Positions 41,709 through 51,263 of a stretch of 64,000 nt of DNA are shown here, one piece after another; within the stretch, counting starts at the first letter, position 1, and each line of letters opens with the position of its first letter. The position numbers and the translations under genes are program-made. The notes under the pieces are model-generated. The model searched no databases. It worked only from the letters and a program-made list of their open reading frames with translations, and was not told where the DNA came from. This DNA is from JAGGSN01 sp965603725 (lineage in GTDB: Bacteria > Zixibacteria > MSB-5A5 > UBA10806 > 4484-95). The DNA lies in NCBI GenBank assembly GCA_965603725.1, contig CBFDEC010000003.1, positions 57,149 to 121,148 of the forward strand. The letters are read 5' to 3'.

Positions 41709-42676
41709 AAGCGATAATTCCGGCTGCCGGCATTGGTACCCGCCTTAAGCCTCATACACATACAGCCCCCAAAGCTCTTCTTCATGTGGCCGGCAAACCG
41801 ATCCTGGGGCATATTATAGATGAACTGATTGCCTATGATATAAGGGATATAGTTTTCATAGTTGGCTTTTTAGGCGAAAAGATTATCGAATATGTCGAGA
41901 AAAATTATAATATCAAAGCCAGCTTTATCGAGCAAAAAGAGCTTAACGGCCTGGGCTGGGCAATTCATCTGGCGAAAGATCATTTAACCGATGAACCTGT
42001 ATTAATTGTACTGGGCGATACTATAATCGATCTCGATCTCGAGGAGGTTATTAACAGTGATTATAACGCCATCGGCACAAGGATCGTTGATGATCCCCGG
42101 CGTTTTGGTATAGCTGAGGTTGAAAATGGTTTCGTTACCCGTCTTGTTGAAAAGCCGGAATCATCTGCCTCCAATTTAGCCCTTGTGGGAGTCTATCTTA
42201 TAAAGTCTACTGATATTTTTAAAGAATGTCTTGATGAGCTTATAGATAAAAACATTACAACCAGGGGCGAATATCAATTAACCGATGCTCTTAGCCTGAT
42301 GTTAGAACGTAAAAGTAAGATTACTGCCTTTAATGTCGATGGCTGGTATGATTGCGGGAAGAAAGAGACTCTTCTTGAAACCAATAAGTACCTTCTGTCA
42401 CAAATAAAGACTGTTAATGATTATCCTGATGTTATTGTAATTCCTCCGGTGTATATATCTCCCTCAGCCAGAATTATAAATTCAATTATTGGACCTTATG
42501 TGAGCGTAGCCGATGACGCTTTTATTGAATCGAGCATTATCAAAGATTCGATAATCTCATCGTCGGCCGAAGTCAGGCATTGCCTTCTGGAATCGTCGTT
42601 AGTCGGCAATAATTCCTGCTATATTGGCCATTATCATAAACTGAATCTGGGCGATAGTTCCGAGATAGAAAACTGA
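41705..42676 (+). CDS. Sugar-1-phosphate nucleotidyltransferase (RmlA-like)
   Basis: Encodes 323 residues. The N-terminal signature IPAAGIGTRLKPHTHTAPKA, the VLGDTIID metal motif and LVEKPESS match glucose-1-phosphate thymidylyl- or mannose-1-phosphate guanylyl-transferases. A C-terminal left-handed helix segment (ISPSARIINSIIGPYVS, then SIIKDSIISSS) is present. It would make an NDP-sugar for envelope glycans. The exact nucleotide and sugar cannot be told from sequence alone. The GTG start overlaps the isomerase stop by four bases. Confidence 0.9.
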   Translation: MKAIIPAAGIGTRLKPHTHTAPKALLHVAGKPILGHIIDELIAYDIRDIVFIVGFLGEKIIEYVEKNYNIKASFIEQKELNGLGWAIHLAKDHLTDEPVLIVLGDTIIDLDLEEVINSDYNAIGTRIVDDPRRFGIAEVENGFVTRLVEKPESSASNLALVGVYLIKSTDIFKECLDELIDKNITTRGEYQLTDALSLMLERKSKITAFNVDGWYDCGKKETLLETNKYLLSQIKTVNDYPDVIVIPPVYISPSARIINSIIGPYVSVADDAFIESSIIKDSIISSSAEVRHCLLESSLVGNNSCYIGHYHKLNLGDSSEIEN

Positions 42677-42806
42677 TTTTAAAATCCGCCTATCCCGAAT
42701 TATTCATAAAATCTATTTTATCATTAAAAATTAGCTTTTAATCCTTTGGCTAATAATATGATAGAAATAATATCAGGAATCCATTAAAAATACAGAGTGT
42801 TTTTGT

Positions 42807-42831
42807 GCTGTCGGAAGTTACTTCCGACAGC
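42807..42831. repeat. Perfect 11-bp-stem hairpin downstream of the sugar genes
   Basis: GCTGTCGGAAG and CTTCCGACAGC are separated by 3 bases. There is no T-run, so it may be a REP-like palindrome or a transcript-stabilising hairpin. The rest of the 373-base gap (42677-43049) is AT-rich and I see no gene or riboswitch consensus before metK. Confidence 0.6.
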
Positions 42832-43049
42832 TCTGGCAAAAGAAGCACATGTTAAAATTTGTGAATAATGCGGGCTATAATGTTTCATAAAATTGTTATC
42901 ATCTAAATTTAAACTTGCAATATCAATATTTAGGCGCTACATTTGCGGGACGATAAATTAAGGCGCTGGTTTAATTATGCTTATCATTGGACCGTTGCTT
43001 TATAACTTATCTTTATATGGAAAGGTATGGAATTAAAACCGGAGGATAA

Positions 43050-44213
43050 ATGGCTAAAGATAATATCTTTTTTACTTCCGAATCGGTGACAGAGGGTCAT
43101 CCCGATAAAGTCTGTGACCAGATATCAGACGCTGTTTTGGACGATGTGATAAAGCATGACCCCAAAGGACGCGTTGCATGCGAGACTTTTATAACCGCAG
43201 GCCTGGTTATAGTCGGTGGTGAAATTACTACTAAAATTTATGTTGATGTTCCTTTTTTAGTCCGCGAGCTAATAAAGGGGATCGGCTACACTCACGCGAA
43301 ATATGGATTTAATTACAGCACGTGCGCGATATTAAACGCTATCGGAATGCAATCGCTGGATATTGCCCAGGGCGTAAACAGAGGCGGCGCCGGTGACCAG
43401 GGCCTAATGATCGGATTTGCCTGTAACCAGACCAAGGAACTCATGCCTTTGCCTATAATGCTGTCTCACAAACTGACGGCCAGGCTTGCGCATGTTCGAA
43501 AGAAAAATATTTTGCCATATCTTGGGCCCGATGGCAAGGCTCAGGTTACTGTGGAATTTGAAAATGGCAAACCTAAAAGAGTCGATACCGTTTTAATCTC
43601 CTGCCAGCATACCGAGGATATCCTTAACAGGACCGGCAAGCAAATCACCAATAAAGCAAAAGATGAGATAATCGAGAAAGTAGCCCTGGCGGCGATTCCT
43701 AAAAGGTATCTTGATAAGAAGACAAAGTATCTGGTAAATCCAACAGGGAAGTTCGTTATCGGCGGACCCCAGTCGGATACCGGAATGACAGGACGTAAGA
43801 TTATAGTTGACACTTATGGCGGTTCTGCTTCGCATGGAGGCGGGGCATTTTCGGGTAAGGACCCCACAAAGGTCGACCGGTCGGCCTCATATATGGCCCG
43901 TCATATTGCAAAAAATATAGTCGCCTCAAAATTAGCGAATGTCTGTCATGTCCAGCTGGCTTATGCGATCGGCGTTGTCAAACCGGTCAGCGTGTTAATC
44001 AATACTCGTAATTCGGGCAAAGTTCCTGATTGGCGTCTTACACAGCTAGTTAAGAAGCATTTCGATCTTACCCCAAATGGAATTATCAAATACCTGAAAT
44101 TAATACGTCCCATTTATCGTAAGACAGCCGCATATGGCCATTTCGGCCGCGAGGATAAGGATTTTACCTGGGAAAAGACAAACAAAGTTAAAGATTTATT
44201 GAAGGATGCTTGA
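43050..44213 (+). CDS. metK: S-adenosylmethionine synthetase
   Basis: Encodes 387 residues. It makes SAM from methionine and ATP. The signature GAGDQGLMIGFA and the phosphate-loop motif GGAFSGKDPTKVDRSASY are intact, as is GHPDKVCDQISDAVLD at the N-terminus. The start follows GGAGG at 6 bases. It is followed 2 bases later by ahcY, so this is a SAM cycle operon. No SAM riboswitch consensus was recognised upstream. Confidence 0.97.
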   Translation: MAKDNIFFTSESVTEGHPDKVCDQISDAVLDDVIKHDPKGRVACETFITAGLVIVGGEITTKIYVDVPFLVRELIKGIGYTHAKYGFNYSTCAILNAIGMQSLDIAQGVNRGGAGDQGLMIGFACNQTKELMPLPIMLSHKLTARLAHVRKKNILPYLGPDGKAQVTVEFENGKPKRVDTVLISCQHTEDILNRTGKQITNKAKDEIIEKVALAAIPKRYLDKKTKYLVNPTGKFVIGGPQSDTGMTGRKIIVDTYGGSASHGGGAFSGKDPTKVDRSASYMARHIAKNIVASKLANVCHVQLAYAIGVVKPVSVLINTRNSGKVPDWRLTQLVKKHFDLTPNGIIKYLKLIRPIYRKTAAYGHFGREDKDFTWEKTNKVKDLLKDA

Positions 44214-44215
44214 AG

Positions 44216-45472
44216 ATGAAGTACGACATCAAAGATAAGAAATTAGCCGCACAGGGCAAACTCAGAATCGAATGGGCTGAACGTTTCATGCCGGTTTTAA
44301 GGCTGATCCGTCAAGATTTTAAAAAGAGGAAACCATTTAAGGGAGTCAAGCTCGCTTGCTGTTTGCATGTTACCACTGAAACCGCCAATTTAATGATCAC
44401 TCTTAAGCAGGGCGGGGCATTACCGTATCTGTGCGCTTCCAATCCGCTTTCTACTCAGGATGACGTTGCCGCCTCGCTGGTCAAAGATTATAAAATCCCG
44501 GTGTTTGCCATTAAAGCAGAATCCAACAGAGTCTATTATCAGCATATCAATAGTTGTCTGGACGCTGATCCTTTAATGACTATGGATGACGGCGCCGACT
44601 TAGTCAGCCAGCTTCACACAAAACGCAGAAAACAGGCGGCCAATGTTATTGGCGGTTCTGAGGAGACCACAACCGGCGTAATCCGTCTTAGAAGCATGGA
44701 TAAAAAAGGGCTGCTGTTGTTCCCGATGCTGGCTGTTAACGATTCTAACACAAAGCATTTCTTTGACAACCGTTACGGGACCGGTCAATCGACACTTGAT
44801 GGAATCATGCGGTCAACCAACATTCTTATAGCCGGATCAACGGTTGTTGTCGCCGGTTATGGCTGGTGCGGTCGCGGCGTTGCCAATAAAGCCAAGGGAT
44901 TGGGCGCTAATGTGATAATCACCGAGGTGGATCCATTGAAAGCGCTGGAGGCAACCATGGATGGCTTCAGGGTTATGTCGATGAGGAAGGCTGCGACAAT
45001 AGGTGATATTTTTATTACTTTAACCGGCGACATCAATGTAATTGCCAAAAAGCATTTCGAACTTATGAAAGATGGAGCGATAGTTGCCAATTCGGGACAT
45101 TTCAATGTCGAGATCGATATTACTTCCTTACAAAAGATGGCTATCAGGACAAGGACTATTCGCGAAAACGTAATGGAGTTCACTCTGCGAGGTAAAAAGC
45201 AAATTTATCTTCTCGGCGAAGGACGGTTAATTAATCTGGCGGCGGCAGAGGGACATCCGGCTTCTGTAATGGATATGAGTTTTGCCAACCAGGCACTGGG
45301 CGCCCAGTATCTTCTAAAAAACGCCAGGCGCTTGGAACGTAAAGTATACCCGGTACCCAAAGTCATTGACGATGCAATAGCCGGGCTGAAACTGAAAACA
45401 ATGGGTGTACAGATCGATCGTTTGACCTCCGAACAGAAAAAATACTTGGCATCCTGGGAAATCGGGACGTAA
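44216..45472 (+). CDS. ahcY: Adenosylhomocysteinase
   Basis: Encodes 418 residues. It splits S-adenosylhomocysteine into adenosine and homocysteine, using bound NAD. Key blocks are SNPLSTQDDVAASL, TMDDGADLV and the NAD-binding VVAGYGWCGRGVA, ending KYLASWEIGT. The ATG at 44216 lies after GAAGG. An in-frame TTG at 44210 overlaps the metK end. The strong terminator at 45500 follows closely, closing the two-gene operon. Confidence 0.96.
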   Translation: MKYDIKDKKLAAQGKLRIEWAERFMPVLRLIRQDFKKRKPFKGVKLACCLHVTTETANLMITLKQGGALPYLCASNPLSTQDDVAASLVKDYKIPVFAIKAESNRVYYQHINSCLDADPLMTMDDGADLVSQLHTKRRKQAANVIGGSEETTTGVIRLRSMDKKGLLLFPMLAVNDSNTKHFFDNRYGTGQSTLDGIMRSTNILIAGSTVVVAGYGWCGRGVANKAKGLGANVIITEVDPLKALEATMDGFRVMSMRKAATIGDIFITLTGDINVIAKKHFELMKDGAIVANSGHFNVEIDITSLQKMAIRTRTIRENVMEFTLRGKKQIYLLGEGRLINLAAAEGHPASVMDMSFANQALGAQYLLKNARRLERKVYPVPKVIDDAIAGLKLKTMGVQIDRLTSEQKKYLASWEIGT

Positions 45473-45499
45473 CCGTTGTAAAATTATGAAACAATTTTG

Positions 45500-45529
45500 C
45501 CGCAACTGAAACAGTTGCGGTTTTTTTTT
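45500..45529 (+). terminator. Intrinsic terminator of metK-ahcY
   Basis: CCGCAACTG (45500-45508) pairs perfectly with CAGTTGCGG (45512-45520) around AAA and is followed by nine Ts. It is one of the clearest terminators in the window. Confidence 0.92.
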
Positions 45530-45621
45530 GAACAGTTTTATCATTTGAAGAAAACCTGTTTAAGGCAATTGAATTTTTACCGACAATAATTACATATGAT
45601 ATTTTCAAGGAGGATTATTTC

Positions 45622-45825
45622 ATGCCTACAGGTGTTGTGAAGTGGTTTAATGACAAAAAAGGATTCGGTTTTATTCAAAGAGAAAATGATGAAACTGATG
45701 TATTTGTACACTATTCAGTAATCAAGGATGAGGGGTACAAATCTCTCGTTCAGGGACAGATGGTGGAATACGATTTTATCCAGGGTCCCAAAGGTCCGTT
45801 GGCTACAGAAGTTAATAAATTATAA
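45622..45825 (+). CDS. Cold-shock domain protein
   Basis: Encodes 67 residues forming one cold-shock OB-fold. RNP1 (KGFGFI) and RNP2 (VFVHYS) are intact, as are the GVVKWFNDKK start and the ATEVNKL end. It binds single-stranded RNA or DNA and acts as an RNA chaperone. The gene stands alone after the metK-ahcY terminator with a good AAGGAGG site. Which condition induces it is not visible. Confidence 0.96.
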   Translation: MPTGVVKWFNDKKGFGFIQRENDETDVFVHYSVIKDEGYKSLVQGQMVEYDFIQGPKGPLATEVNKL

Positions 45826-45983
45826 TCACGTAATATTATAACTTCATACGATCTTTTAAAGATCTATAACTTTCTCTACCATATAGCTTCAGTGAAAAAT
45901 AAAGCTGTTATTAATCCTGATGTAAACATTGCGTTCAGGAATATCTCTTAAAAATTACAGTGAAACAAGAGATGTGTTGAATC

Positions 45984-46016
45984 AAGGCGGCATCGGGAAC
46001 CTATTTCTGCCGCTTT
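45984..46016. terminator. Hairpin between convergent cold-shock and lptG genes
   Basis: GCGGCA and TGCCGC, extended by AAG/TTT with one G-T pair, form a stem of about 9 pairs with a 15-base loop. It lies between two convergent genes and could slow transcription from both sides, but T-runs are short. Confidence 0.4.
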
Positions 46017-46030
46017 GAAAATTATCGAGT

Positions 46031-47110
46031 TTATTTTCTGGCCTTGATGAACATTGCAGTTCCAACCAGTAGAAATATTATATTGCCTATTGTGGCTGCC
46101 AGTATGGGCGGGAGGTTATTGTTGTTACCTAAGGACTGCCCGGCTCTTAGCAAAACGAAATAGATAAAAATGATAATTATACTCAACCCAAAACCAACCG
46201 AACCTCCTGAGCGGCGGGGATTGGCCGCAAGCGGAATGCCTAAAACTATTATTATAAAGTTAATGAAAGGAAAACTGAATTTCAGGTACAATTCAACCTT
46301 GTCCTTAGCGGTATCCTGTCCCATCCATTGTTTCAGTTTTATTGTCTCTATAAGTTCAAAGAAACGGGTGTCGCGCGGTTTCTTCATGCGATGAGCCATC
46401 ACTTCAGGCGTATGAGGCAAAAAATCTCCAAACAGCGTATCGTAAACGGCGAATTCGGTTTCAATATCGTTTTCAAAAACTCTCCTGGTCGCCTCAGTTA
46501 AGACCCAGCTTGAGTCTGCCCAGATCATTTTCAGAGCTTTAACGGCGATAATTACATTGTTGTTTTCGATTTTTCCAATAACAACAAAATCACCTTCCTT
46601 TTTGCGTTCATTATATGTTCGCGCAAACACGACCCAGCCCTCTTTACCCGACTTGATAACATTCTTACGTACGACGCCCCTCTGGGGACTTTGTTTAAGA
46701 ATTTGCTCTTTTTTAATTTGGTTTTTCTTATGATTAGCCGGTACCATCACAAAATCTGAAAAAAATATTGCGGTAATCGAAATAACAAACCCGGCAGTCA
46801 ATATGGGAAGCGAAAGGCGATAGAGAGACAGACCGGTTGCTTTCATGACCACCAGTTCATTATATCTCGCCAGCGAACCCACTGTAAACATGGTCGACAG
46901 CAAGGTGGCCACCGGCAATGCCAGAATAATAATAAACGGGATGTAATAAACATAATAGAGGGCGATCAGATTTAGCGGCGTATCATGGTCAATAAATTTA
47001 TCGATGTTTTCGATTATATCTACAATTATCACTACCAGGACAAATGCCAGCAAGGAAAAACCCAAGATTTTAAAAAATCTTCCCAGTATGTATTTATCTG
47101 TGAGTTTCAC
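46031..47110 (-). CDS. lptG: LptF/LptG-family permease (downstream, LptG position)
   Basis: Encodes 359 residues. Two membrane helices at the N-terminus and a third before residue 115 are followed by a periplasmic beta-jellyroll region and three helices near the C-terminus, as in the LptF/LptG subunits of the exporter that extracts LPS from the inner membrane. The C-terminal SFPFINFIIIVLGIPLAANPRRSGG block is family-typical. Its start overlaps the upstream permease gene by four bases. LptB, A, C and D are not in the window. Confidence 0.88.
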   Translation of the reverse strand: MKLTDKYILGRFFKILGFSLLAFVLVVIIVDIIENIDKFIDHDTPLNLIALYYVYYIPFIIILALPVATLLSTMFTVGSLARYNELVVMKATGLSLYRLSLPILTAGFVISITAIFFSDFVMVPANHKKNQIKKEQILKQSPQRGVVRKNVIKSGKEGWVVFARTYNERKKEGDFVVIGKIENNNVIIAVKALKMIWADSSWVLTEATRRVFENDIETEFAVYDTLFGDFLPHTPEVMAHRMKKPRDTRFFELIETIKLKQWMGQDTAKDKVELYLKFSFPFINFIIIVLGIPLAANPRRSGGSVGFGLSIIIIFIYFVLLRAGQSLGNNNNLPPILAATIGNIIFLLVGTAMFIKARK

Positions 47111-48465
47111 TTTTTATGTCCCGGGAGCGGTTTAAAAATAAACCATAATCCCTCTATCGTAGTCTTTTTATTCACGATATAAGTAAGTATTATTCCTGCT
47201 CCGCCAATAATTATATTGGGCAGCCACATCGCCATTGCCCCGGAAATATACATCCGGTCGGCCAACTCCTCGCCGCCGATTAAAAATGCCCAGTAGATGA
47301 TAAAAAAGAGCAGCGATAGACCTACGCTGGTAGCCATTCCTCCTTTTCTTGTCATTACTCCCAGGGGCGCGCCAATAAGAATAAACGCGATACAGGCCAC
47401 GGGAATAGAAAATTTCTTATGAATTTCCACGTTTCTGGAATTGATCTGTCTTTTATATGTTCTGATATTCTTGCTTTCAAAATCGACTATGCTCAGTAAA
47501 TCTTTTGTCCATTTTGAGGCATTCTTCATTGAAGGTCTTTTTATTTTTATCCGGGCAAGTTCTTTTTTCTCTTGAGGAATGCTCAATAAACTGTTCAATT
47601 TCAGTTTGACTAAACTGTCGATTTTTGCCTGGGAGGACTTAATTTTTTCATGATATTTTTTATTTTTGTCTATCATCATTTTAATCGGCATTTCCCTGTC
47701 GCCGCGGGAACCAGAAGTGGAACGCACCAGCTCGGTGGAGGAACCCTCGATAATCAATGTCTGTTTTTTGAAGTTAACGCGCCTATAGCGATTTGGATTT
47801 TCCGGATCGGGCTCGTGCATCTCACCGTTGTATAGATTCATAATCAGTATTGAACCATCTTCCGAAAACTCGATTTCGCCGTCTTCGGCAGTGATAGTTC
47901 GAGGCGCATTGGGATTTTTGTGTTCTAAGATTGTGATATCGCCAATCTTGGAGGTTTCGCTGTTCACTGATTTGGCTAAGATGTGATAACCTTTAAAATA
48001 GTCCAAAAAGATATTTTCCTCGAGGCTCCAGGTTGGCTTCTTGCGTGTTATATCCGACATCAACATCCTGGCCCTATGATTAGATTCGGGCAGTACTCTG
48101 TCGTTAAACCAGACTAAGAACACCGCCAGTATAAAACCCATTATCAAACCGGGTATCATCATATTTATAAGCGATATGCCGCAGGACTTGAATGCGATAA
48201 CTTCGCTGTCGGACGACATCCTGCCATAGCCCATCAAGGCGGCGATAAGAACGGCCATAGGTATGGATAATGCCAGCATCCAGGCTAAGCTTAAAGCGAA
48301 GACCTCGAGAACAACGGGTATAGCGAGTCCCTTGCTGATAATCTTATCCAGCACGTCCAGGATATAATCCATCAGCAACACAAATGTGATAACCGCCAGA
48401 CCGAATAAAAACGGCCCGAAAAGTTCCTTGAAAATGTATTTCCAGAGTATTTTCATCTTTTGCAA
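47107..48465 (-). CDS. lptF: LptF/LptG-family permease (upstream, LptF position)
   Basis: Encodes 452 residues, longer than usual because of an inserted helical region (about residues 265-330, Lys- and Glu-rich) inside the periplasmic part. Features are YIFKELFGPFLFGLAV at the start, IAFKSCGISLINMMIPGL after the third helix, and a C-terminal IPVACIAFILIGAPLGVMTRKGG. It pairs with the gene below to form the LPS export permease. The insert could be a coiled coil that contacts LptC or another partner. Divergent from the YhaM-like gene across 135 bases. Confidence 0.88.
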   Translation of the reverse strand: MQKMKILWKYIFKELFGPFLFGLAVITFVLLMDYILDVLDKIISKGLAIPVVLEVFALSLAWMLALSIPMAVLIAALMGYGRMSSDSEVIAFKSCGISLINMMIPGLIMGFILAVFLVWFNDRVLPESNHRARMLMSDITRKKPTWSLEENIFLDYFKGYHILAKSVNSETSKIGDITILEHKNPNAPRTITAEDGEIEFSEDGSILIMNLYNGEMHEPDPENPNRYRRVNFKKQTLIIEGSSTELVRSTSGSRGDREMPIKMMIDKNKKYHEKIKSSQAKIDSLVKLKLNSLLSIPQEKKELARIKIKRPSMKNASKWTKDLLSIVDFESKNIRTYKRQINSRNVEIHKKFSIPVACIAFILIGAPLGVMTRKGGMATSVGLSLLFFIIYWAFLIGGEELADRMYISGAMAMWLPNIIIGGAGIILTYIVNKKTTIEGLWFIFKPLPGHKK

Positions 48466-48600
48466 TTATATCTGAAGGTTTAGTCTAAGACAAGGCCTTT
48501 ATTTGTATTATACGAGCTGCTAAAATAAATGTTTACATCGGCCTAAATTTAACTATTTTACAAGGTTGAAAATTTTATTTAAGCACCAGGAGTGATTTCT

Positions 48601-49560
48601 TTGAAACAAATCTGGATAAATCAGCTTCAGCCCGGCCAGGATGTCTGCGAAAACTTTGCACTGCGTAAAATCGAGGTCAAAGAGTATAATGGACGTAAGT
48701 ACTTAAGCCTTGAATTTGGCGATAAAACCGGCCGTATTAACGGCGTTTGCTGGGAGGGCGCCGAGGAATACATCCAGAATATTTCTGCCGGCAGCATATT
48801 GTTAGTCCGGGGCGCGGTAGTGACCTACAAGGATGCGCCACAGATAAATATAGCATCGATGCAGCCCGTGAAAATCGATGGCTACGATCCGGCTGATTTT
48901 TTGCCCTCGGGACCGCGTGAGCCCCAGAAGATGATGGCTGAAATCAACGAGATTATCGAGGTTGTTCAGGACGTTCATTATAAAAGTCTCTTGAGGGATG
49001 TTTTCAGCGACGAAAAATTCAAACGGAAGTTCAGCCTTGCGCCTGCCGCCAAGCTCTGGCATCACTCTTATATTGGCGGGCTTGCCGAACATACATTAAA
49101 TGTAGCCAGCCTGTGCCGGATGGCTTGCAAGATTTATGATGACCTTGACGAGGATCTGCTGGTTACCGGCGCTCTGCTTCATGATATCGGCAAAGCGGAC
49201 ACCTATTCTATGGATAACTTTTTCGATTATACAGACGATGGCCGGTTGATTGGTCATATAATCATTGCTGACAGGATAATCTCCGATGTGATAACCGGTC
49301 TGGATGAATTCCCTGACGAAAAGGCGAGGCTGATTCGGCACCTGGTCTTGTCTCATCAGGGAACATACGAACAGGCGACGCCGGCGCTGCCCCAGACTCT
49401 TGAGGCAAATGTACTTTATATAATCGATCTTCTGGATGCCCGTGTCGGAGGAATTATGAAAGTAAAAGCGAAAATAAGACAACCCGGCCAACGCTGGTCA
49501 AATTATGTGAAACTGCTGGAACGCTTCATATATTTTAAAGATGAATCAGGAGAGGAATAA
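48601..49560 (+). CDS. YhaM-like 3'-5' exoribonuclease (OB-fold plus HD domain)
   Basis: Encodes 319 residues. An N-terminal OB-fold (residues 1-110, IEVKEYNGRKYLSLEFGDKTG) precedes an HD domain with LWHHSYIGGLAEHTLNV, GALLHDIGKADTYS and HLVLSHQGTYE, the order seen in Bacillus YhaM. The enzyme degrades RNA or DNA 3' to 5' with metal ions. TTG at 48601 is 8 bases after AGGAG; the GTG at 48592 lies within that site. The following gene starts directly after its stop. Confidence 0.85.
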   Translation: MKQIWINQLQPGQDVCENFALRKIEVKEYNGRKYLSLEFGDKTGRINGVCWEGAEEYIQNISAGSILLVRGAVVTYKDAPQINIASMQPVKIDGYDPADFLPSGPREPQKMMAEINEIIEVVQDVHYKSLLRDVFSDEKFKRKFSLAPAAKLWHHSYIGGLAEHTLNVASLCRMACKIYDDLDEDLLVTGALLHDIGKADTYSMDNFFDYTDDGRLIGHIIIADRIISDVITGLDEFPDEKARLIRHLVLSHQGTYEQATPALPQTLEANVLYIIDLLDARVGGIMKVKAKIRQPGQRWSNYVKLLERFIYFKDESGEE

Positions 49561-50133
49561 ATGGCAAAGAAATCAAAAAAACCTGCCACAATGCTAATCC
49601 CTTTACCGGCAACGCTGGTTACCTGCGGCGAGTATAACAATAATCCGAACATCATAACGATCGCATGGTGCGGAATTGTCTGCGCAGAACCGCCTATGCT
49701 GTCTATCGCTGTCAGGGAAAATCGTTTTTCATTTAACTTAATCAAGCAAATCGGTGAATTTGTTGTCAATATGACGGGTGGGAATATGGTTGAACAAACC
49801 GATTTTTGCGGCAACCATTCCGGCAAGGATTATGACAAATTCAAGGAAACCGGTCTGACTCCGGAACCCGCTGAAAAAGTCAGGTCGCCGCTTATTAAAG
49901 AGTCGCCAATAAACTTAGAGTGCCGGGTGAAGGAGACTTTGAACCTTGGTTCTCATCATATTTTTATCGCAGAAATTATAGCCGCTCATGTTGATGAAGC
50001 TGTCCTTGATTCTGATGGTCGATTGGATGTTAAAAAAGTAGATCCGCTGATTTACTGCACGAATGCCCGTCAGTACTGGTCCGGTTTGTCGAAAGTTCAT
50101 GGCCTGTATGGATTCACCCGGGGGAAGAAATAA
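49561..50133 (+). CDS. Flavin reductase-like protein (FMN-binding split barrel)
   Basis: Encodes 190 residues of the flavoredoxin/flavin reductase family. The start PLPATLVTCGEYNNNPNIITIAW, the SIAVRENRFSFNLIKQIGEFVVN block and the C-terminal YCTNARQYWSGL fit FMN-binding proteins that shuttle electrons. The physiological partner is unknown. It begins right after the YhaM-like stop. Its TAA overlaps the proposed AUA start of tgt (ATAA at 50130-50133). Confidence 0.85.
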   Translation: MAKKSKKPATMLIPLPATLVTCGEYNNNPNIITIAWCGIVCAEPPMLSIAVRENRFSFNLIKQIGEFVVNMTGGNMVEQTDFCGNHSGKDYDKFKETGLTPEPAEKVRSPLIKESPINLECRVKETLNLGSHHIFIAEIIAAHVDEAVLDSDGRLDVKKVDPLIYCTNARQYWSGLSKVHGLYGFTRGKK

Positions 50134-51263
50134 CATCATTTAGTTTCGAGATACAATCCATTGATGGTTTTGCCAGGCGGGGGATTATAAAAACTGCTCA
50201 TGGCGAGGTACAGACTCCGGTGTTTATACCGGTCGGCACTCTTGGCACAGTGAAAACGCAGTCTCCCGATGACCTTGAAAATCTTGGCGCCGAGATTATC
50301 CTGGGCAACACATATCATTTATACCTTCGTCCCGGCGCCGACCTTGTCGCCAGGGCGGGCGGTCTGCATGAATTCAGCGGCTGGCATAAACCGCTGCTGA
50401 CCGATTCAGGCGGCTACCAGGTGTTTTCACTCAAAGCGCTGAATAAAATTACTGATGATGGCGTGGAATTCCAATCGCACCTTGACGGCTCTCGTCATAC
50501 TTTTACACCTGAAAATGTAATCGAAATACAACGCAAGCTCGGCGCCGATATCATTATGCCGCTGGATGTCTGTACTGAATATCCGGCTGAATATCGTAAG
50601 GCTGAAAAAGACGCCAATAGAACGCTGGCCTGGCTTAAAAGGGCCAAAGAAAAGTGGCAGGAAAACAATAGCAGCCAGGCATTATACGGCATAGTCCAGG
50701 GATCGATTTATGAGGACCTCCGGGAGAGATGTTTGGAGGATGTAGTCGGGGTGGATTTTCCCGGCTTGGCTATTGGGGGCCTGTCGGTAGGGGAGCCCAG
50801 AGAAGATTTAATCAGAATATTGGACCATCTGGCGCCGCTGTTGCCGGAGCAGAAGCCGCGTCACTTGCTGGGTGTTGGCGCTCCGGAGGATATCCTCGAT
50901 GCCGTCTATTACGGTATGGATAGTTTTGACTGCGTGATGCCTACCCGTAACGCCCGCAACGGGACAATCTTCACCCGTAAAGGCAAGATGACCGTCAAAG
51001 CGGCGACCTATGCCGAGGATTTCCGGCCAATCGATCCCGAGTGCGGCTGTCCGGCGTGCTTGAAATATTCCCGCGCTTATATTCGTCACATGCTGTCGGT
51101 CGGCGAGATTTTGGGATTGCGGCTGACAACCGCTCATAATCTCTATTTTTACTTCCAGCTTATGAAAGACATCCGCAAAGCGATTGAAGAAAACAGGTAT
51201 CAGAATTTTTGTGAGAATATGCATAAAGAGTTAGCTTCCGGAACGGAAAGCCTTTTTCAATAG
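50130..51263 (+). CDS. tgt: Queuine tRNA-ribosyltransferase with apparent AUA start
   Basis: Encodes 377 residues if started at ATA 50130, matching the usual 375 or so. Tgt swaps G34 of certain tRNAs for a queuine precursor. Motifs are DSGGYQVFSL with the catalytic aspartate, GIVQGSIYEDLRERC, GGLSVGEP and the zinc site CGCPACLKYSRAYIRHM. The first ATG/GTG/TTG in frame is the GTG at 50220, inside the conserved TPVFIPVG region, and would drop residues such as SIDGFARRGIIKTAHG that are conserved in the family. GGGGG ends 5 bases before ATA 50130, ideal spacing. One A-to-G change would give the standard ATGA overlap. Confidence 0.92.
   Translation: MTSFSFEIQSIDGFARRGIIKTAHGEVQTPVFIPVGTLGTVKTQSPDDLENLGAEIILGNTYHLYLRPGADLVARAGGLHEFSGWHKPLLTDSGGYQVFSLKALNKITDDGVEFQSHLDGSRHTFTPENVIEIQRKLGADIIMPLDVCTEYPAEYRKAEKDANRTLAWLKRAKEKWQENNSSQALYGIVQGSIYEDLRERCLEDVVGVDFPGLAIGGLSVGEPREDLIRILDHLAPLLPEQKPRHLLGVGAPEDILDAVYYGMDSFDCVMPTRNARNGTIFTRKGKMTVKAATYAEDFRPIDPECGCPACLKYSRAYIRHMLSVGEILGLRLTTAHNLYFYFQLMKDIRKAIEENRYQNFCENMHKELASGTESLFQ

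Noticed and set aside
42900..43049. SAM riboswitch upstream of metK
   Set aside because: I compared the stretch with the SAM-I, SAM-II and SAH consensus cores that I know and found no match.
50220..51263. GTG 50220 as the tgt start
   Set aside because: It would remove about 30 residues that are conserved in Tgt and has no suitable ribosome site.
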